From the NCBI GenBank assembly GCA_050258555.1, contig JBLMZA010000034.1, forward strand, positions 1 to 31,300: a stretch of DNA of 31,300 bases. The letters are read 5' to 3'. A program made the position numbers and the translations under genes. The notes beneath the pieces are model-generated. The model saw nothing but the letters and a program-made list of their open reading frames with translations, was not told the origin of the DNA and made no database searches. Source of the stretch: CAISDA01 sp050258555. GTDB taxonomy: Bacteria > Bacteroidota > Ignavibacteria > UBA10030 > UBA8401. Shown one piece after another: positions 8,173 to 16,397 of this stretch; positions within the stretch are counted from its first letter, which is position 1; each line of letters starts with the position of its first letter.

Positions 8173-9243
8173 TCATTGACCGATGGAAAATCCCTCGGTG
8201 AACCATCCGCACCAATGCTTATAGGAAAAGACGGCGGTCAGGCCCATGCTCGTGTTTTTCACGGGCAGCACTTTTTCGGTGAATGTATCGGAGTATTTGT
8301 ACAGCGTGCCGTTCAGGCGGCCTGCGCCAACTTCGGTGAGGACGTTCGTGACGGTCAGAAGGCCCAATGTCATGGGATACCTTCCGCACCACAGCGGTAT
8401 GAGTTTTGCCTGCGTCGAATCAGGCCAGAGTTCATTTGTGAGTTTTTTGATCCCCGCCTCATTGATCCCGCCCACAAGATGTTCGTTGATGATCCTCCGG
8501 TCATTTTCCGTTGCACGCCTGTGCGCATTCGCATCCATTCCATACGGGGTGTTGCCGAAATCCTCTCCGTAATGGTTGGCATCGTTTGAAATGAGAAAGA
8601 AAATATCCTTTCCCGGCACGAGCTTGTTCGCCCTCATATATTCGACAATGATTTTCGCAAGCCGTTGGCTTACTGTCTCCATTTTTTCAAACGGCATTTG
8701 CGTGACCATGATGGGAGTGATTTTGATATCGCGGTTATAATATTGAAGAAACGGAATCACCGCTTCAATGGAGTGCTCGATGCTGTGCGCCTGATTGCTG
8801 ATCAGAATATCATCGTTGGGCATTTCTGATCTGATGCGTTCTCTGAGCGGCGAAATCCCGACCGTGTGATAGGGGCCGCGCCACCGGTCATACTCATCAA
8901 GAATGAGCACATTCGAAAGGCTGCCCATTTCCTTTCGGACGGATCCGTGCGTCACACCGAAGATCACCGCTTCCTTCGTCCTGATGTTTTTATAGAGAGG
9001 ATAATACACGTTGCCGGCATAGAGATAATCGTCATGCACGGAAATCGCCGCCACAAGATTGCGTGACTTCTCGCGCGGTCTGGAGCGCTCTTCCGTCGAG
9101 AGAAATGACATGAAGCGGTTCATTTCATCCGCATTCCAGCAAAAGCCGATGCTGTCTCTGATCGGGCGGATGCTTTGCGCCTGGAGCCGTGTGAACGGAG
9201 CAATGAGAAGAAGCAAAACGAAGAAGGATGCTGTCGGTTTCAT
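8173..9243 (-). CDS. Secreted MEMO-family protein (AmmeMemoRadiSam system protein B-like)
   Basis: The 356-residue product begins with a clear signal peptide (FFVLLLLIAPFTRLQAQ), unusual for a family best known as cytoplasmic. The metal-site residues of the MEMO fold are present in order: His70 in SVHDDYLYAG, His99 in GVTHGS, Asp221 and His224 in SNDANHYGED, and Cys286 in LWCGRYPMTLG. The domain is also related to extradiol dioxygenases. Known bacterial homologues usually sit beside AMMECR1 and radical SAM partners, and none is visible here. AAAGGATTCACG precedes the ATG at 9243; longer in-frame starts upstream lack both a ribosome site and family similarity. Function is unknown, possibly a copper- or iron-binding envelope enzyme. 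Confidence 0.82.
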   Translation of the reverse strand: MKPTASFFVLLLLIAPFTRLQAQSIRPIRDSIGFCWNADEMNRFMSFLSTEERSRPREKSRNLVAAISVHDDYLYAGNVYYPLYKNIRTKEAVIFGVTHGSVRKEMGSLSNVLILDEYDRWRGPYHTVGISPLRERIRSEMPNDDILISNQAHSIEHSIEAVIPFLQYYNRDIKITPIMVTQMPFEKMETVSQRLAKIIVEYMRANKLVPGKDIFFLISNDANHYGEDFGNTPYGMDANAHRRATENDRRIINEHLVGGINEAGIKKLTNELWPDSTQAKLIPLWCGRYPMTLGLLTVTNVLTEVGAGRLNGTLYKYSDTFTEKVLPVKNTSMGLTAVFSYKHWCGWFTEGFSIGQ

Positions 9244-9434
9244 CGTGAATCCTTTTTTTCGGCAAGTTGGAATAATGGGAAAATACGCGGAATAAAAATC
9301 AAAATCATGTTTTTCCTGCGGATGAATCATGCACGGAAGCCGGTGGCATCTTTCGCATTGAATCCGTATTTTTGAGCCTGTTGAAGCAGACAATCCCACA
9401 GCGGCATACGCACTACACCAACCGGAAGATACCC

Positions 9435-10712
9435 ATGATGACGAACAAAAGAACCGCAAGCATATTGATCGCGCTCTTCTGCGCCGTGTCCCTCTACGCG
9501 CAGGGTCCGAAAGCATTCACTGTTGCGCCTCCCGAAGCGGCCGGCATGTCCTCGGAGCGCCTGGCGCGTCTGGACAATTTCCTGAGCGCTGAAGTGGAAA
9601 AAGGAAATATCCCCGGCGCGGTGGCATTTGTGGCGCACCGCGGCAGGATCGTCTACTTCAAGGCCTTCGGTTATGACGATCTCGATCGGAAAACACCGTT
9701 GAAGAAGGACAACATCTTCCGCATCGCCTCGCAGACCAAGGCGATCACAAGCACGGCGGCGCTCATGCTCTATGAGGAAGGCAAGTTCAATCTCGATGAT
9801 CCGGTTTCGAAATACATTCCCGAATTCCGAAATCCCGTCCTCCTGAAGTCGTTCAACGAGGCCGATTCCTCCTATACCACGGAACCCGCAAAGCATGAAA
9901 TCACGATCCGCCATCTCTTCACGCACACAGGCGGACTGGGCTATGCCGGCATCGGCTCCAAAGAGATGAAGGCGATCTACGCGAAGGCCGGAGTGCCGAG
10001 CGGCGTGGGCAACAGCCGCGATGTGCTCGCAGAAAAGATGAAGGTGCTCGGGAAGCAGCCGCTCATGCACGAACCGGGCGAGCGCTTCACATACAGCCTC
10101 GGCGTGGATGTGCTCGGCTATCTGGTGGAAGTCTGGTCGGGCATGACGCTCGATCAATACTTCAGAGAAAAAATCTTCCGGCCCCTGGGCATGAACGACA
10201 CGTATTTCTATCTGCCGAAGGAAAAGCAGTCGCGCCTGGCCCGGCTGTATGAGGAGAAGGACGGCACGCTGCGCAGAATGAAGACAAGCGTGGAAGGGGA
10301 TCCGGATTATCCGACGCTTCCGGGCACGTATTATTCGGGCGGGGCGGGACTCTCGTCGACGATCGAGGATTACGCGAAATTCCTCCAGATGATCCTCAAT
10401 GGCGGCACATACAACGGCAAGCGGCTTCTGGGACGCAAAACGGTCGAACTCATGCTCACCAACCAGATCATGCCGAAAGTGTCGGAAACGACGCAATTCG
10501 GACTCGGATTCCAGATCGAGACACCGGTCAATGACCATCTTTCGCCGCAGTCGCTCGGTTCCTTCTCCTGGGGCGGCATGTTCAATACGCAGTACTGGGG
10601 CGATCCGAAGGAGCAGCTGGTGGGATTGATCTATACGCAGATCTGGCCGACGACGCGGGGCCGCATCTCGGACCGCTTCAAGGAGCTGGTCTATCAGTCG
10701 ATCGTGGAATGA
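9435..10712 (+). CDS. Serine beta-lactamase-like hydrolase (class C/esterase family), secreted
   Basis: A 425-residue exported protein (signal peptide SILIALFCAVSLYAQ) of the beta-lactamase/penicillin-binding-protein-like serine hydrolase family. The active-site SxxK is Ser99-Gln-Thr-Lys102 in FRIASQTKAIT. Tyr220 in TYSLGVDVLGYL occupies the YxN/YxG position, HTGGL follows the Ser motif as usual, and a late WGGMFNT segment replaces KTG. Such enzymes are mostly esterases, D-aminopeptidases or amidases; resistance to beta-lactams should not be assumed. GGAAG lies about 7 bases before the ATG pair at 9435/9438. It is divergent from the MEMO gene and convergent with the DUF4412-like gene, with a strong hairpin between. 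Confidence 0.87.
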   Translation: MMTNKRTASILIALFCAVSLYAQGPKAFTVAPPEAAGMSSERLARLDNFLSAEVEKGNIPGAVAFVAHRGRIVYFKAFGYDDLDRKTPLKKDNIFRIASQTKAITSTAALMLYEEGKFNLDDPVSKYIPEFRNPVLLKSFNEADSSYTTEPAKHEITIRHLFTHTGGLGYAGIGSKEMKAIYAKAGVPSGVGNSRDVLAEKMKVLGKQPLMHEPGERFTYSLGVDVLGYLVEVWSGMTLDQYFREKIFRPLGMNDTYFYLPKEKQSRLARLYEEKDGTLRRMKTSVEGDPDYPTLPGTYYSGGAGLSSTIEDYAKFLQMILNGGTYNGKRLLGRKTVELMLTNQIMPKVSETTQFGLGFQIETPVNDHLSPQSLGSFSWGGMFNTQYWGDPKEQLVGLIYTQIWPTTRGRISDRFKELVYQSIVE

Positions 10713-10716
10713 CAAT

Positions 10717-10758
10717 CGGATCGTGCGTGCCGACTAACAAAGCGGCATGCACGATCCG
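10717..10758. terminator. Hairpin between convergent genes (16-bp stem)
   Basis: The arms CGGATCGTGCGTGCCG and CGGCATGCACGATCCG pair over 16 positions with one G-U wobble, around a 10-base loop. It starts 5 bases after the hydrolase stop and ends 34 bases before the stop of the convergent gene. No long T-run follows, but the position suggests a bidirectional terminator or 3'-end stabiliser. Confidence 0.65.
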
Positions 10759-10791
10759 AGCAGATGTGAATATACAAGAAGCGCGGGCAGA

Positions 10792-11562
10792 TCAGTCCTC
10801 GTCGGCCTTGAGCAGCTCGCTCTTCACCTTGTCGTAACCGGCCGGCACGGTGAATGTCGAGGCGGGGATCGCGCGCTCTTCAAGCTTCGTGATCGTCGAG
10901 ACGATTTCGCCGATCGCCGTTTCAAGCGGGAAGCCTTCGACCTTCTTCATCGCTTCGCCCATTCCCTTGGCGAAATTGCCGGGCATCGATCCCATCATGC
11001 GGCGGCTGAACTCCTCCCACTGCGGACGGATCTTTTCGAATCCCGGCACGGCCTTCGTCACCCAGAGCGTGATGATCGTCTTGTCTCCCTGCTGCACATC
11101 GACCCTGCCGCACTTGTAGCCGAGGATCGTCTTCTTTTCGGCCGAGCCTTTGATCGCAATCGGGCCGCTGCCGCCGGCCATGGGGCCCATCATCTTCTCC
11201 ATCATCTTGCGCTGCATCTCGGGCATCTCGGCGAGCGATTTTTCCATCTCGGCCATCTTCGCTTCGGCCTTCTTCATATGGGCTTCCATCTCGTCGAATG
11301 TGATCTCCGAATATTCCTCGTCATCGCCGTTGATCATGGTGATCACTTTCTTGTCGAGATCCACGATCGTCGAGGTCTTATCCTTATCCTCGTTTTCCAC
11401 CTTGAACATGCGCGGCGTCATGTAACTTTTTGAGAGATGCTCTCCTCCCGGAGCGCCCTTGACTGTGGTCTCCCAGTAAAAGCCCTGCGCCTGCAGAGCG
11501 CTTGCAAGAACGAAAAGCAGTGTCACAACGAGAATACCGGCTATTCTGCGCACCGATTTCAT
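10792..11562 (-). CDS. DUF4412-like secreted protein
   Basis: The 256-residue product starts with a signal peptide (ILVVTLLFVLASALQAQ). A domain follows that opens GFYWETTVKGAPGG and includes STIVDLDKKVITMIN and a C-terminal VPAGYDKVKSELL, the layout of DUF4412 proteins of Bacteroidota. The middle (about residues 95-125) is a methionine- and lysine-rich helical stretch (MEKSLAEMPEMQRKMMEKMM). A ligand or lipoprotein-carrier role is possible, but no function is established. It converges on the serine hydrolase gene. Confidence 0.72.
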   Translation of the reverse strand: MKSVRRIAGILVVTLLFVLASALQAQGFYWETTVKGAPGGEHLSKSYMTPRMFKVENEDKDKTSTIVDLDKKVITMINGDDEEYSEITFDEMEAHMKKAEAKMAEMEKSLAEMPEMQRKMMEKMMGPMAGGSGPIAIKGSAEKKTILGYKCGRVDVQQGDKTIITLWVTKAVPGFEKIRPQWEEFSRRMMGSMPGNFAKGMGEAMKKVEGFPLETAIGEIVSTITKLEERAIPASTFTVPAGYDKVKSELLKADED

Positions 11563-11725
11563 AACGCCTCCAATAATGATGAGTAAGGGTTGCTGTTCGA
11601 AAAAAAGTGAAAGATGGAAGATGCGGTCCGGCCGCTCCTGTCCATGCAGCGGCGGGGAACCAGGAGTGAAAATATATTATTTTTTTGATGAAAAAACAGG
11701 AGGAACCTGCGGTGTGTGCCCCCTG

Positions 11726-12409
11726 TCACCGGCGTTCCGGAGGTTTGAGCGTATACAGCTTCCACCACGGGGTGTGCGGTGAGGAATGGTGCTCGTAGTG
11801 ATATCCGAAGAAATAACACGAGAGCATCGCCCAGGCGTGATTCGGGATGAGCGTGCGGGCGTTATGAGGCTGCATCTCCTTCGTGTGCGGAAGGCGGTGG
11901 GGCTCGTATGTGCCGAAGTAGAACAGCTGGAATGTCGAGGCGAACAACGGCAGCACCCACAGGAGCCACAACCTGAGGTCGGCGAACCAGATGTGCAGGA
12001 TGTTATAGATCACGGCCATGCAGATGAGCTGCGTGACGGTTGCATACTGCCGCATGAATGTGAACCACCAGGGGAAAAATTTTTGCGAGCGTGCGGAGTA
12101 GTCCGGATCGCCGGCAGTCCCGGGCGCGCGGTGGTGGCGGATGTGATTGTCGAGCAGCCGCCTATAGGATAGACACGCATAGAGCGTGCAGCATATGCGT
12201 CCGATGAACGTGTTGACCGTGCGCGAGCGGGCGACGGTTCCATGCATCGCATCATGCGCAGTGATGAAAAGCCCGGTCGAAAGGTACGTCTGTATAATGA
12301 TATGCATATAGAGCAGCGGCGATGCCGCATGCAGCGAGGCAAAAAGAAGCGACCAGACAAGATGTCCCGCCCACAGTGCGATGATCATGCATGCAATGAC
12401 AATTCCCAT
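11726..12409 (-). CDS. crtW: Beta-carotene ketolase (CrtW-type membrane di-iron oxygenase)
   Basis: The 227-residue membrane protein has the histidine clusters of the fatty-acid-desaturase-like carotenoid oxygenases. His52 and His56 lie in FITAHDAMHGTV, His89, His92 and His93 in NHIRHHRAPGT, and His204, His207 and His208 in FGYHYEHHSSPHTPWWKL. The FYFGTYEPHR segment is typical of CrtW 4-ketolases rather than CrtZ hydroxylases. It would introduce a 4-keto group on a beta-ionone ring using oxygen. It is the last gene of the carotenoid operon, 24 bases after crtB, with GGAG about 11 bases before the ATG. A very weak terminator-like CAGG/CCTG element with a T-run follows at about 11695-11712. A hydroxylase is the main alternative. 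Confidence 0.85.
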   Translation of the reverse strand: MGIVIACMIIALWAGHLVWSLLFASLHAASPLLYMHIIIQTYLSTGLFITAHDAMHGTVARSRTVNTFIGRICCTLYACLSYRRLLDNHIRHHRAPGTAGDPDYSARSQKFFPWWFTFMRQYATVTQLICMAVIYNILHIWFADLRLWLLWVLPLFASTFQLFYFGTYEPHRLPHTKEMQPHNARTLIPNHAWAMLSCYFFGYHYEHHSSPHTPWWKLYTLKPPERR

Positions 12410-12433
12410 TTCACGTATTTCTCCTTTCCCGCG

Positions 12434-13441
12434 CTACTTCAGACCGCTCAGCGTAAATCGGGGGTGCAAGCGGTCTGTCTGTGCGCCCGCCGCGCCGGAG
12501 TGCGAGGCCGCATGGCGCGCAGCATCCCGCGGATGGGCGTACCGGCTTCGTTCGGAAGGCGAGAGCAGATACGAGGCCGTCAGTGTCAGCTTGCGGGCAG
12601 TGCTCACGAACCGGCGTTCGGAAAACACGTCATAATGATGACGCTCGATCTGCCCGAGGATCGACGAATAGATCTTGCTCATGGCGACGACCGTCGTCTT
12701 CGATCCGTCGTCGGTGAGATACGGGATGCCGCGCTCGGCGCGCGCATAGTATGCGCGGGCGCGGTCGATCTCGAAGCGCATCAGGCGCACGAAATTGTCG
12801 TTGATTATATGCGCCTGCAGCTCCTCCTCCGAATAATCGAATGTGCGCAGATCCTCCTGGGGAATATAGATGCGCGAGAGATCAAGGTCCGTCCGTATGT
12901 CGCGCAGTATGTTCGTCAGTTGCATGGCCGTGCCGAGATCGGCCGCATACGGCAGCGCCGCCGGATCGCTGTAGCCGAAGATCTCGGTCATCATGAGTCC
13001 GACGACTGATGCCACGCCGTAGCAATAGCCGCTCAGCTGCTCGAATGTCTCATAGCGGAATGTCGTCATATCGGCCGACACTCCGCTGATGAGCTCTTCA
13101 AAGTAGCGCTTGGGGATCGCGAAGCGCTTCACGGTTTGTCCAAATGCCGACGAGGGATGTTCCTGGAGAAACGACGGCTCGTAGGCCGCATCGAGCGCCG
13201 CGTGCATCGACCGGACGTTTTCCTGGAGCCGTTCGAGTCCGAGTCCGTCCGATGCGTCGACGAGATCGTCGGCGCACCGGCAGAAGGCGTAGACGGCAAA
13301 GGCCGCGGCGCGTTTTTCGGGCGGCAGAAGGAACGACGAGAAATAAAAGCTCTTCGCATGATGCCGCGTATACGACCGGCACTGCTCGAAATCGAATTCA
13401 AGCAGCGAGGCGGCGGTGCTTTGTGTGATTTCGGTTCTCAT
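12434..13441 (-). CDS. crtB: Phytoene synthase
   Basis: The 335-residue enzyme condenses two geranylgeranyl diphosphates to phytoene, the first committed step. Both prenyl-diphosphate Asp motifs are visible: Asp58-Asp-Leu-Val-Asp62 in FCRCADDLVDA, and Asp181 to Asp185 in NILRDIRTDLDLSRIYIP. The N-terminal YTRHHAKSFYFSSFLLP is standard for the squalene/phytoene synthase family. The C-terminal 40 residues (after LLSPSERS) are variable and basic. Its ATG overlaps the crtI stop as ATGA, and GAGGG lies 5 bases upstream, so translation is probably coupled. Confidence 0.93.
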   Translation of the reverse strand: MRTEITQSTAASLLEFDFEQCRSYTRHHAKSFYFSSFLLPPEKRAAAFAVYAFCRCADDLVDASDGLGLERLQENVRSMHAALDAAYEPSFLQEHPSSAFGQTVKRFAIPKRYFEELISGVSADMTTFRYETFEQLSGYCYGVASVVGLMMTEIFGYSDPAALPYAADLGTAMQLTNILRDIRTDLDLSRIYIPQEDLRTFDYSEEELQAHIINDNFVRLMRFEIDRARAYYARAERGIPYLTDDGSKTTVVAMSKIYSSILGQIERHHYDVFSERRFVSTARKLTLTASYLLSPSERSRYAHPRDAARHAASHSGAAGAQTDRLHPRFTLSGLK

Positions 13442-14925
13442 AGTGTCCCTCTGTGATTCTTTCCGATCAATGTGCTGACGATCTTCGCCGACGACAGCAC
13501 GCCCGGAAGTCCCGCGCCGGGATGCGTGCCGGCTCCGGCAATGTAGAGGTTGTCGAACTCCTCGGAGCGGTTATGAGGCCTGAACCAGGCCGACTGCGTG
13601 AGCAGGGGCGCCACGGAAAACGCCGCGCCCAGGTGGCTGTTGAGCGTGCCGTGAAAATGCGTCGGATCGATGACATGCTCCGTGACGATGTTGCGTTCCA
13701 GTCCGGGAAGATAGTTTTGCTCCAGAAAGCGCACGATGCGGTCTCTGTATTCGGGTCCGGTCTTCGTCCAGTCGATGCCGGCGCCGAGATGCGGCACCGG
13801 GGACAGGACGTAGAACGCCTCGCAGCCTTCGGGCGCAAGCGAAGGGTCGGTCAGCGTCGGCATGTGGAGATAGAGCGAAAAATCCTCGGCCAGTATTTTC
13901 CTGTCGAAGATGTCGGCAAGGAGTTCTTTGTAGCGCCTGCCGAGGATGATATTGTGATGGGCAAGACCCGTATCGGTGTACCGGCGCCGGGTCCCGAAAT
14001 AGAGCACGAAAAGCGACATGCTGTACTGCAGCCGGTCGATCCGCTTATTCGTCCATTTTTTCCGGTGCTCTTCGGGAATCATCGAGCGGTATGTCGAGGC
14101 CACATCGGCATTGGAGACGACGGCATCCGCCTTTCGCACTTCGCCCGTGCTCAGACGCACGCCGGTCACGCGGCGCTTCTCGACGAGGATCTCGCTGATT
14201 TCCGTATTCAGCATGATCTTTCCACCGAGTTCACCGAAAAGTGTTACAAGCCCAGAGACGATCGCTCCGGTTCCGCCCATCGCATAGTGTACGCCGTATT
14301 CGCGTTCCAGATAATGGATGAGCGCATAAATGGACGTGGTGTGGAACGGATTGCCGCCCACGAGCAGGGGATGGAATGAGAAGACCTGCCGCAGGAAGTC
14401 GTTCGAGATGAACTGCGACACATAGTCGTAGACCGAGCGCTGTGATTGGAGCTTCACCAGGTCGGGGACGACTTTGATCATGTCCGTGAACTTCAAGAAG
14501 GGCTTGTCCGAAAGCTCCACGAATCCTTTCTGGAAGATGGCTTTGGTCGAGGCGATGAACCGCGTGTAGCCTTCCTTGTCCGCCGGTTCCCATCGGCCGA
14601 TCTGATCGAGCGTGAAATCCGCGTTGTCGTTATAGTCGAATGCGCGGCCTGTATGATCGAAGATCCGGTAGAACGGATGAAGCGGCACGAGCGTCACATA
14701 ATCGGCGGTCCGTTTTCCCGCGAGCGAGAACAGTTCATCGAGCATGAACGGCGCGGTGATCACCGTGGGGCCGCCGTCGAATGTGAATCCGTCCTGCGTG
14801 TAGACATAGGCCCGTCCCCCGGGTTTGTCGCGTTTTTCGAGGACTTCAACATCGTGTCCCTGCGAGGCGAGTCTCACGGCGGCGCCCAGGCCTCCGAATC
14901 CGCTTCCGATAACGATGATTTTCAT
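13438..14925 (-). CDS. crtI: Phytoene desaturase (CrtI-type, lycopene-forming)
   Basis: The 495-residue FAD enzyme carries the N-terminal dinucleotide fold (IVIGSGFGGLGAAVRLA, then VEVLEKRDKPGGRA) and the C-terminal FAD motif (NLYIAGAGTHPGAGLPGVL) of bacterial CrtI. It should take phytoene to lycopene in the membrane. Length and motifs match CrtI better than the related CrtD, CrtO or CrtN desaturases, though a didehydrogenase role cannot be ruled out by motif alone. An upstream in-frame ATG (11 codons earlier) lies within crtYd. The ATG at 14925 is preceded by AGAAGG and forms an ATGA overlap with crtYd, so it is preferred. Confidence 0.92.
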   Translation of the reverse strand: MKIIVIGSGFGGLGAAVRLASQGHDVEVLEKRDKPGGRAYVYTQDGFTFDGGPTVITAPFMLDELFSLAGKRTADYVTLVPLHPFYRIFDHTGRAFDYNDNADFTLDQIGRWEPADKEGYTRFIASTKAIFQKGFVELSDKPFLKFTDMIKVVPDLVKLQSQRSVYDYVSQFISNDFLRQVFSFHPLLVGGNPFHTTSIYALIHYLEREYGVHYAMGGTGAIVSGLVTLFGELGGKIMLNTEISEILVEKRRVTGVRLSTGEVRKADAVVSNADVASTYRSMIPEEHRKKWTNKRIDRLQYSMSLFVLYFGTRRRYTDTGLAHHNIILGRRYKELLADIFDRKILAEDFSLYLHMPTLTDPSLAPEGCEAFYVLSPVPHLGAGIDWTKTGPEYRDRIVRFLEQNYLPGLERNIVTEHVIDPTHFHGTLNSHLGAAFSVAPLLTQSAWFRPHNRSEEFDNLYIAGAGTHPGAGLPGVLSSAKIVSTLIGKNHRGTL

Positions 14926-15224
14926 AGGCCCTTCTTTGTCGTTGAAAAATATTCCCAAACCACGAGATTGAGCGTGATGAGCGCAAAGCCGAATCCGTAA
15001 TCTTCAAGCGGTATCGTTCCGATGCGTATGCCGAGGAAGAACGCTTCGCCGTAGCGCACGATCGGGCGCCAGGTGAGATACCCGTTGACGATCGTCATGA
15101 GCGCGCACATCACGGCCCAGAAGATCCAGAATGCGCGCGTGGAAGACAGCTTCGTTCCCAGCAGCCTGTCGGCCGCCAGCGAGACAAGCACGGCCGCGCC
15201 CGAGGCGATCGTGTATTCTTTCAT
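14922..15224 (-). CDS. crtYd: Lycopene cyclase, second subunit (CrtYd-type)
   Basis: A 100-residue, three-helix membrane protein matching the C-terminal half of the CrtYcd/heterodimeric lycopene cyclase family. The conserved acidic motif is Pro72-Leu-Glu-Asp75 in GTIPLEDYGFGF. With the preceding subunit it should cyclise lycopene ends to beta-ionone rings. The ATG overlaps the crtYc stop (ATGA) and GGAG lies 6 bases upstream, which indicates coupled translation. A longer in-frame extension to 15482 has no family similarity and lies inside crtYc. Confidence 0.85.
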   Translation of the reverse strand: MKEYTIASGAAVLVSLAADRLLGTKLSSTRAFWIFWAVMCALMTIVNGYLTWRPIVRYGEAFFLGIRIGTIPLEDYGFGFALITLNLVVWEYFSTTKKGL

Positions 15225-15535
15225 CGCATGCTCCGCAGAAAATATTTTACGCATTCCCATGTGAAGATCGCGGCAAAGGGGATCACGATGAAAAACAGGA
15301 TCTCCTCGACCGGAAGATTCACGATCATGATCGACGTGATATACTCCGGATTGAAATTCCAGTGTCCGCGCGCCGCGGCAACGCTGTCCCATGCCGTAAA
15401 CAGCGCAAACGGCAGGCCGATCGCCGCCAACAGCCGCGCCGGATGCGCATAGAACGAGATGCGGCGGCTCATGCTGAAGCACAGCGGACCGGCGAGCGTG
15501 AGTGCGAGCACGATGAAGTACTCATACTTGTGCAT
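15221..15535 (-). CDS. crtYc: Lycopene cyclase, first subunit (CrtYc-type)
   Basis: A 104-residue, three-helix membrane protein matching the N-terminal half of CrtYcd cyclases. It opens with HKYEYFIVLALTLAGPL and carries the acidic motif Pro75-Val-Glu-Glu78 in IVNLPVEEILFFIVIPF. The two halves are separate genes here, as in Actinobacteria, whereas a fused protein is common in other Bacteroidota and archaea. GGAGG sits 7 bases before the ATG at 15535. Its first 14 bases overlap the end of the CruF-like gene. Confidence 0.86.
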   Translation of the reverse strand: MHKYEYFIVLALTLAGPLCFSMSRRISFYAHPARLLAAIGLPFALFTAWDSVAAARGHWNFNPEYITSIMIVNLPVEEILFFIVIPFAAIFTWECVKYFLRSMR

Positions 15536-16397
15536 GACGGATCCTCCAATATCCCGCCCCGCAGAGAAGCAGGCCGGCTGCGGTGGCAAGCCAGTATCCG
15601 TTGAGCACGTTGATCACGGCGCACTGCACGAGTGTCAGTCCGATGACCAGTTCGGGAAGCAGCGCCGCCGGCCTCGCTTGCGGCGCGCCGGAGAGAGCGC
15701 TGTGTACCGCAGGGCCGTCTTCAGGCCGACCGGCCGTCCGATCGCCGCGTCCAGAGGGGATCCGGAGCACGGTTTCTGTGAGCGCAATCAACAGCGTGCC
15801 TGATGCAAACCATGACGCATAGTTTTCGGGCGGGATCACGCCGCCTGCCCACGTCCAGTAGTGATTCACGAACGAGGCGAAGGGCTCGAGCATGATATCG
15901 ATGCCGAGTATCATCACGCCTCCGGCCATGCTCGTCAGCATCGTGTCCGGCGCACTCCTTTGATTCCCGGCTTGTCCGCATGAAGGGCGTGAAAGCAGAA
16001 CGATATTGACGACCAGTATGTACCAGGCGAACACGATCGCAAGCGGCACGTTCGAGATGACGAAGGGTTCGAGCGTGTATGCATAATAATACGTCCCGAA
16101 AGGGATGCCGGTCGCAAGGCCGAAGAACTCGAGCGCGGTTGCAAGGAAAAACAGCAGGATCGTGATCAGCAGCGCGCGCGCCGGCGTCGTGGATGCCCAC
16201 ACAAGCGCGAATGTAAGTGCGGCTTCCACGCCGAGATACACGCTCGTTGCCGGGAAATATTCCTTCGGTATTGCCTGCAGTGCCATGCCGAGCGTGCCGA
16301 CGGGGAACATCGCCCCGAGGATGAGCGTCAATGCCGCACCCGTGCGCACAAGCGCCTTGCTGCCGGCGCGTATCAGAAATGCGTTACGGTAATTCAT
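15522..16397 (-). CDS. Carotenoid biosynthesis membrane protein, CruF-like (COG2324; 1',2'-hydratase candidate)
   Basis: A 291-residue polytopic membrane protein of the CruF/bisanhydrobacterioruberin-hydratase family. Diagnostic segments are LEFFGLATGIPFGTYYYAYTL and GIDIMLEPFASFVNHYWTW, followed by an aromatic loop (IPPENYASWF). Members add water across the 1',2' double bond of a psi end group, giving the tertiary hydroxyl that glycosyltransferases later use. The ATG at 16397 overlaps the end of the upstream SRPBCC-like gene by 14 bases. A longer frame to 16514 would lie inside that gene. A polar, Ala/Pro-rich linker near residues 215-245 differs from typical members. Confidence 0.8.
   Translation of the reverse strand: MNYRNAFLIRAGSKALVRTGAALTLILGAMFPVGTLGMALQAIPKEYFPATSVYLGVEAALTFALVWASTTPARALLITILLFFLATALEFFGLATGIPFGTYYYAYTLEPFVISNVPLAIVFAWYILVVNIVLLSRPSCGQAGNQRSAPDTMLTSMAGGVMILGIDIMLEPFASFVNHYWTWAGGVIPPENYASWFASGTLLIALTETVLRIPSGRGDRTAGRPEDGPAVHSALSGAPQARPAALLPELVIGLTLVQCAVINVLNGYWLATAAGLLLCGAGYWRIRHAQV

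Noticed and set aside
9435..10712. Antibiotic-resistance beta-lactamase
   Set aside because: The SxxK family includes many esterases and peptidases. The KTG box is replaced and there is no regulator or mobile element nearby, so resistance is not supported.
9327..10715. A 462-codon open frame antisense to the serine hydrolase
   Set aside because: The sense strand encodes a full beta-lactamase-like enzyme with SxxK and YxG. The antisense product is arginine/histidine-rich without motifs, a typical shadow in GC-biased codons.
13453..14379. Long plus-strand frame inside crtI
   Set aside because: It is the mirror of a highly conserved crtI sequence and has no start signal or family.
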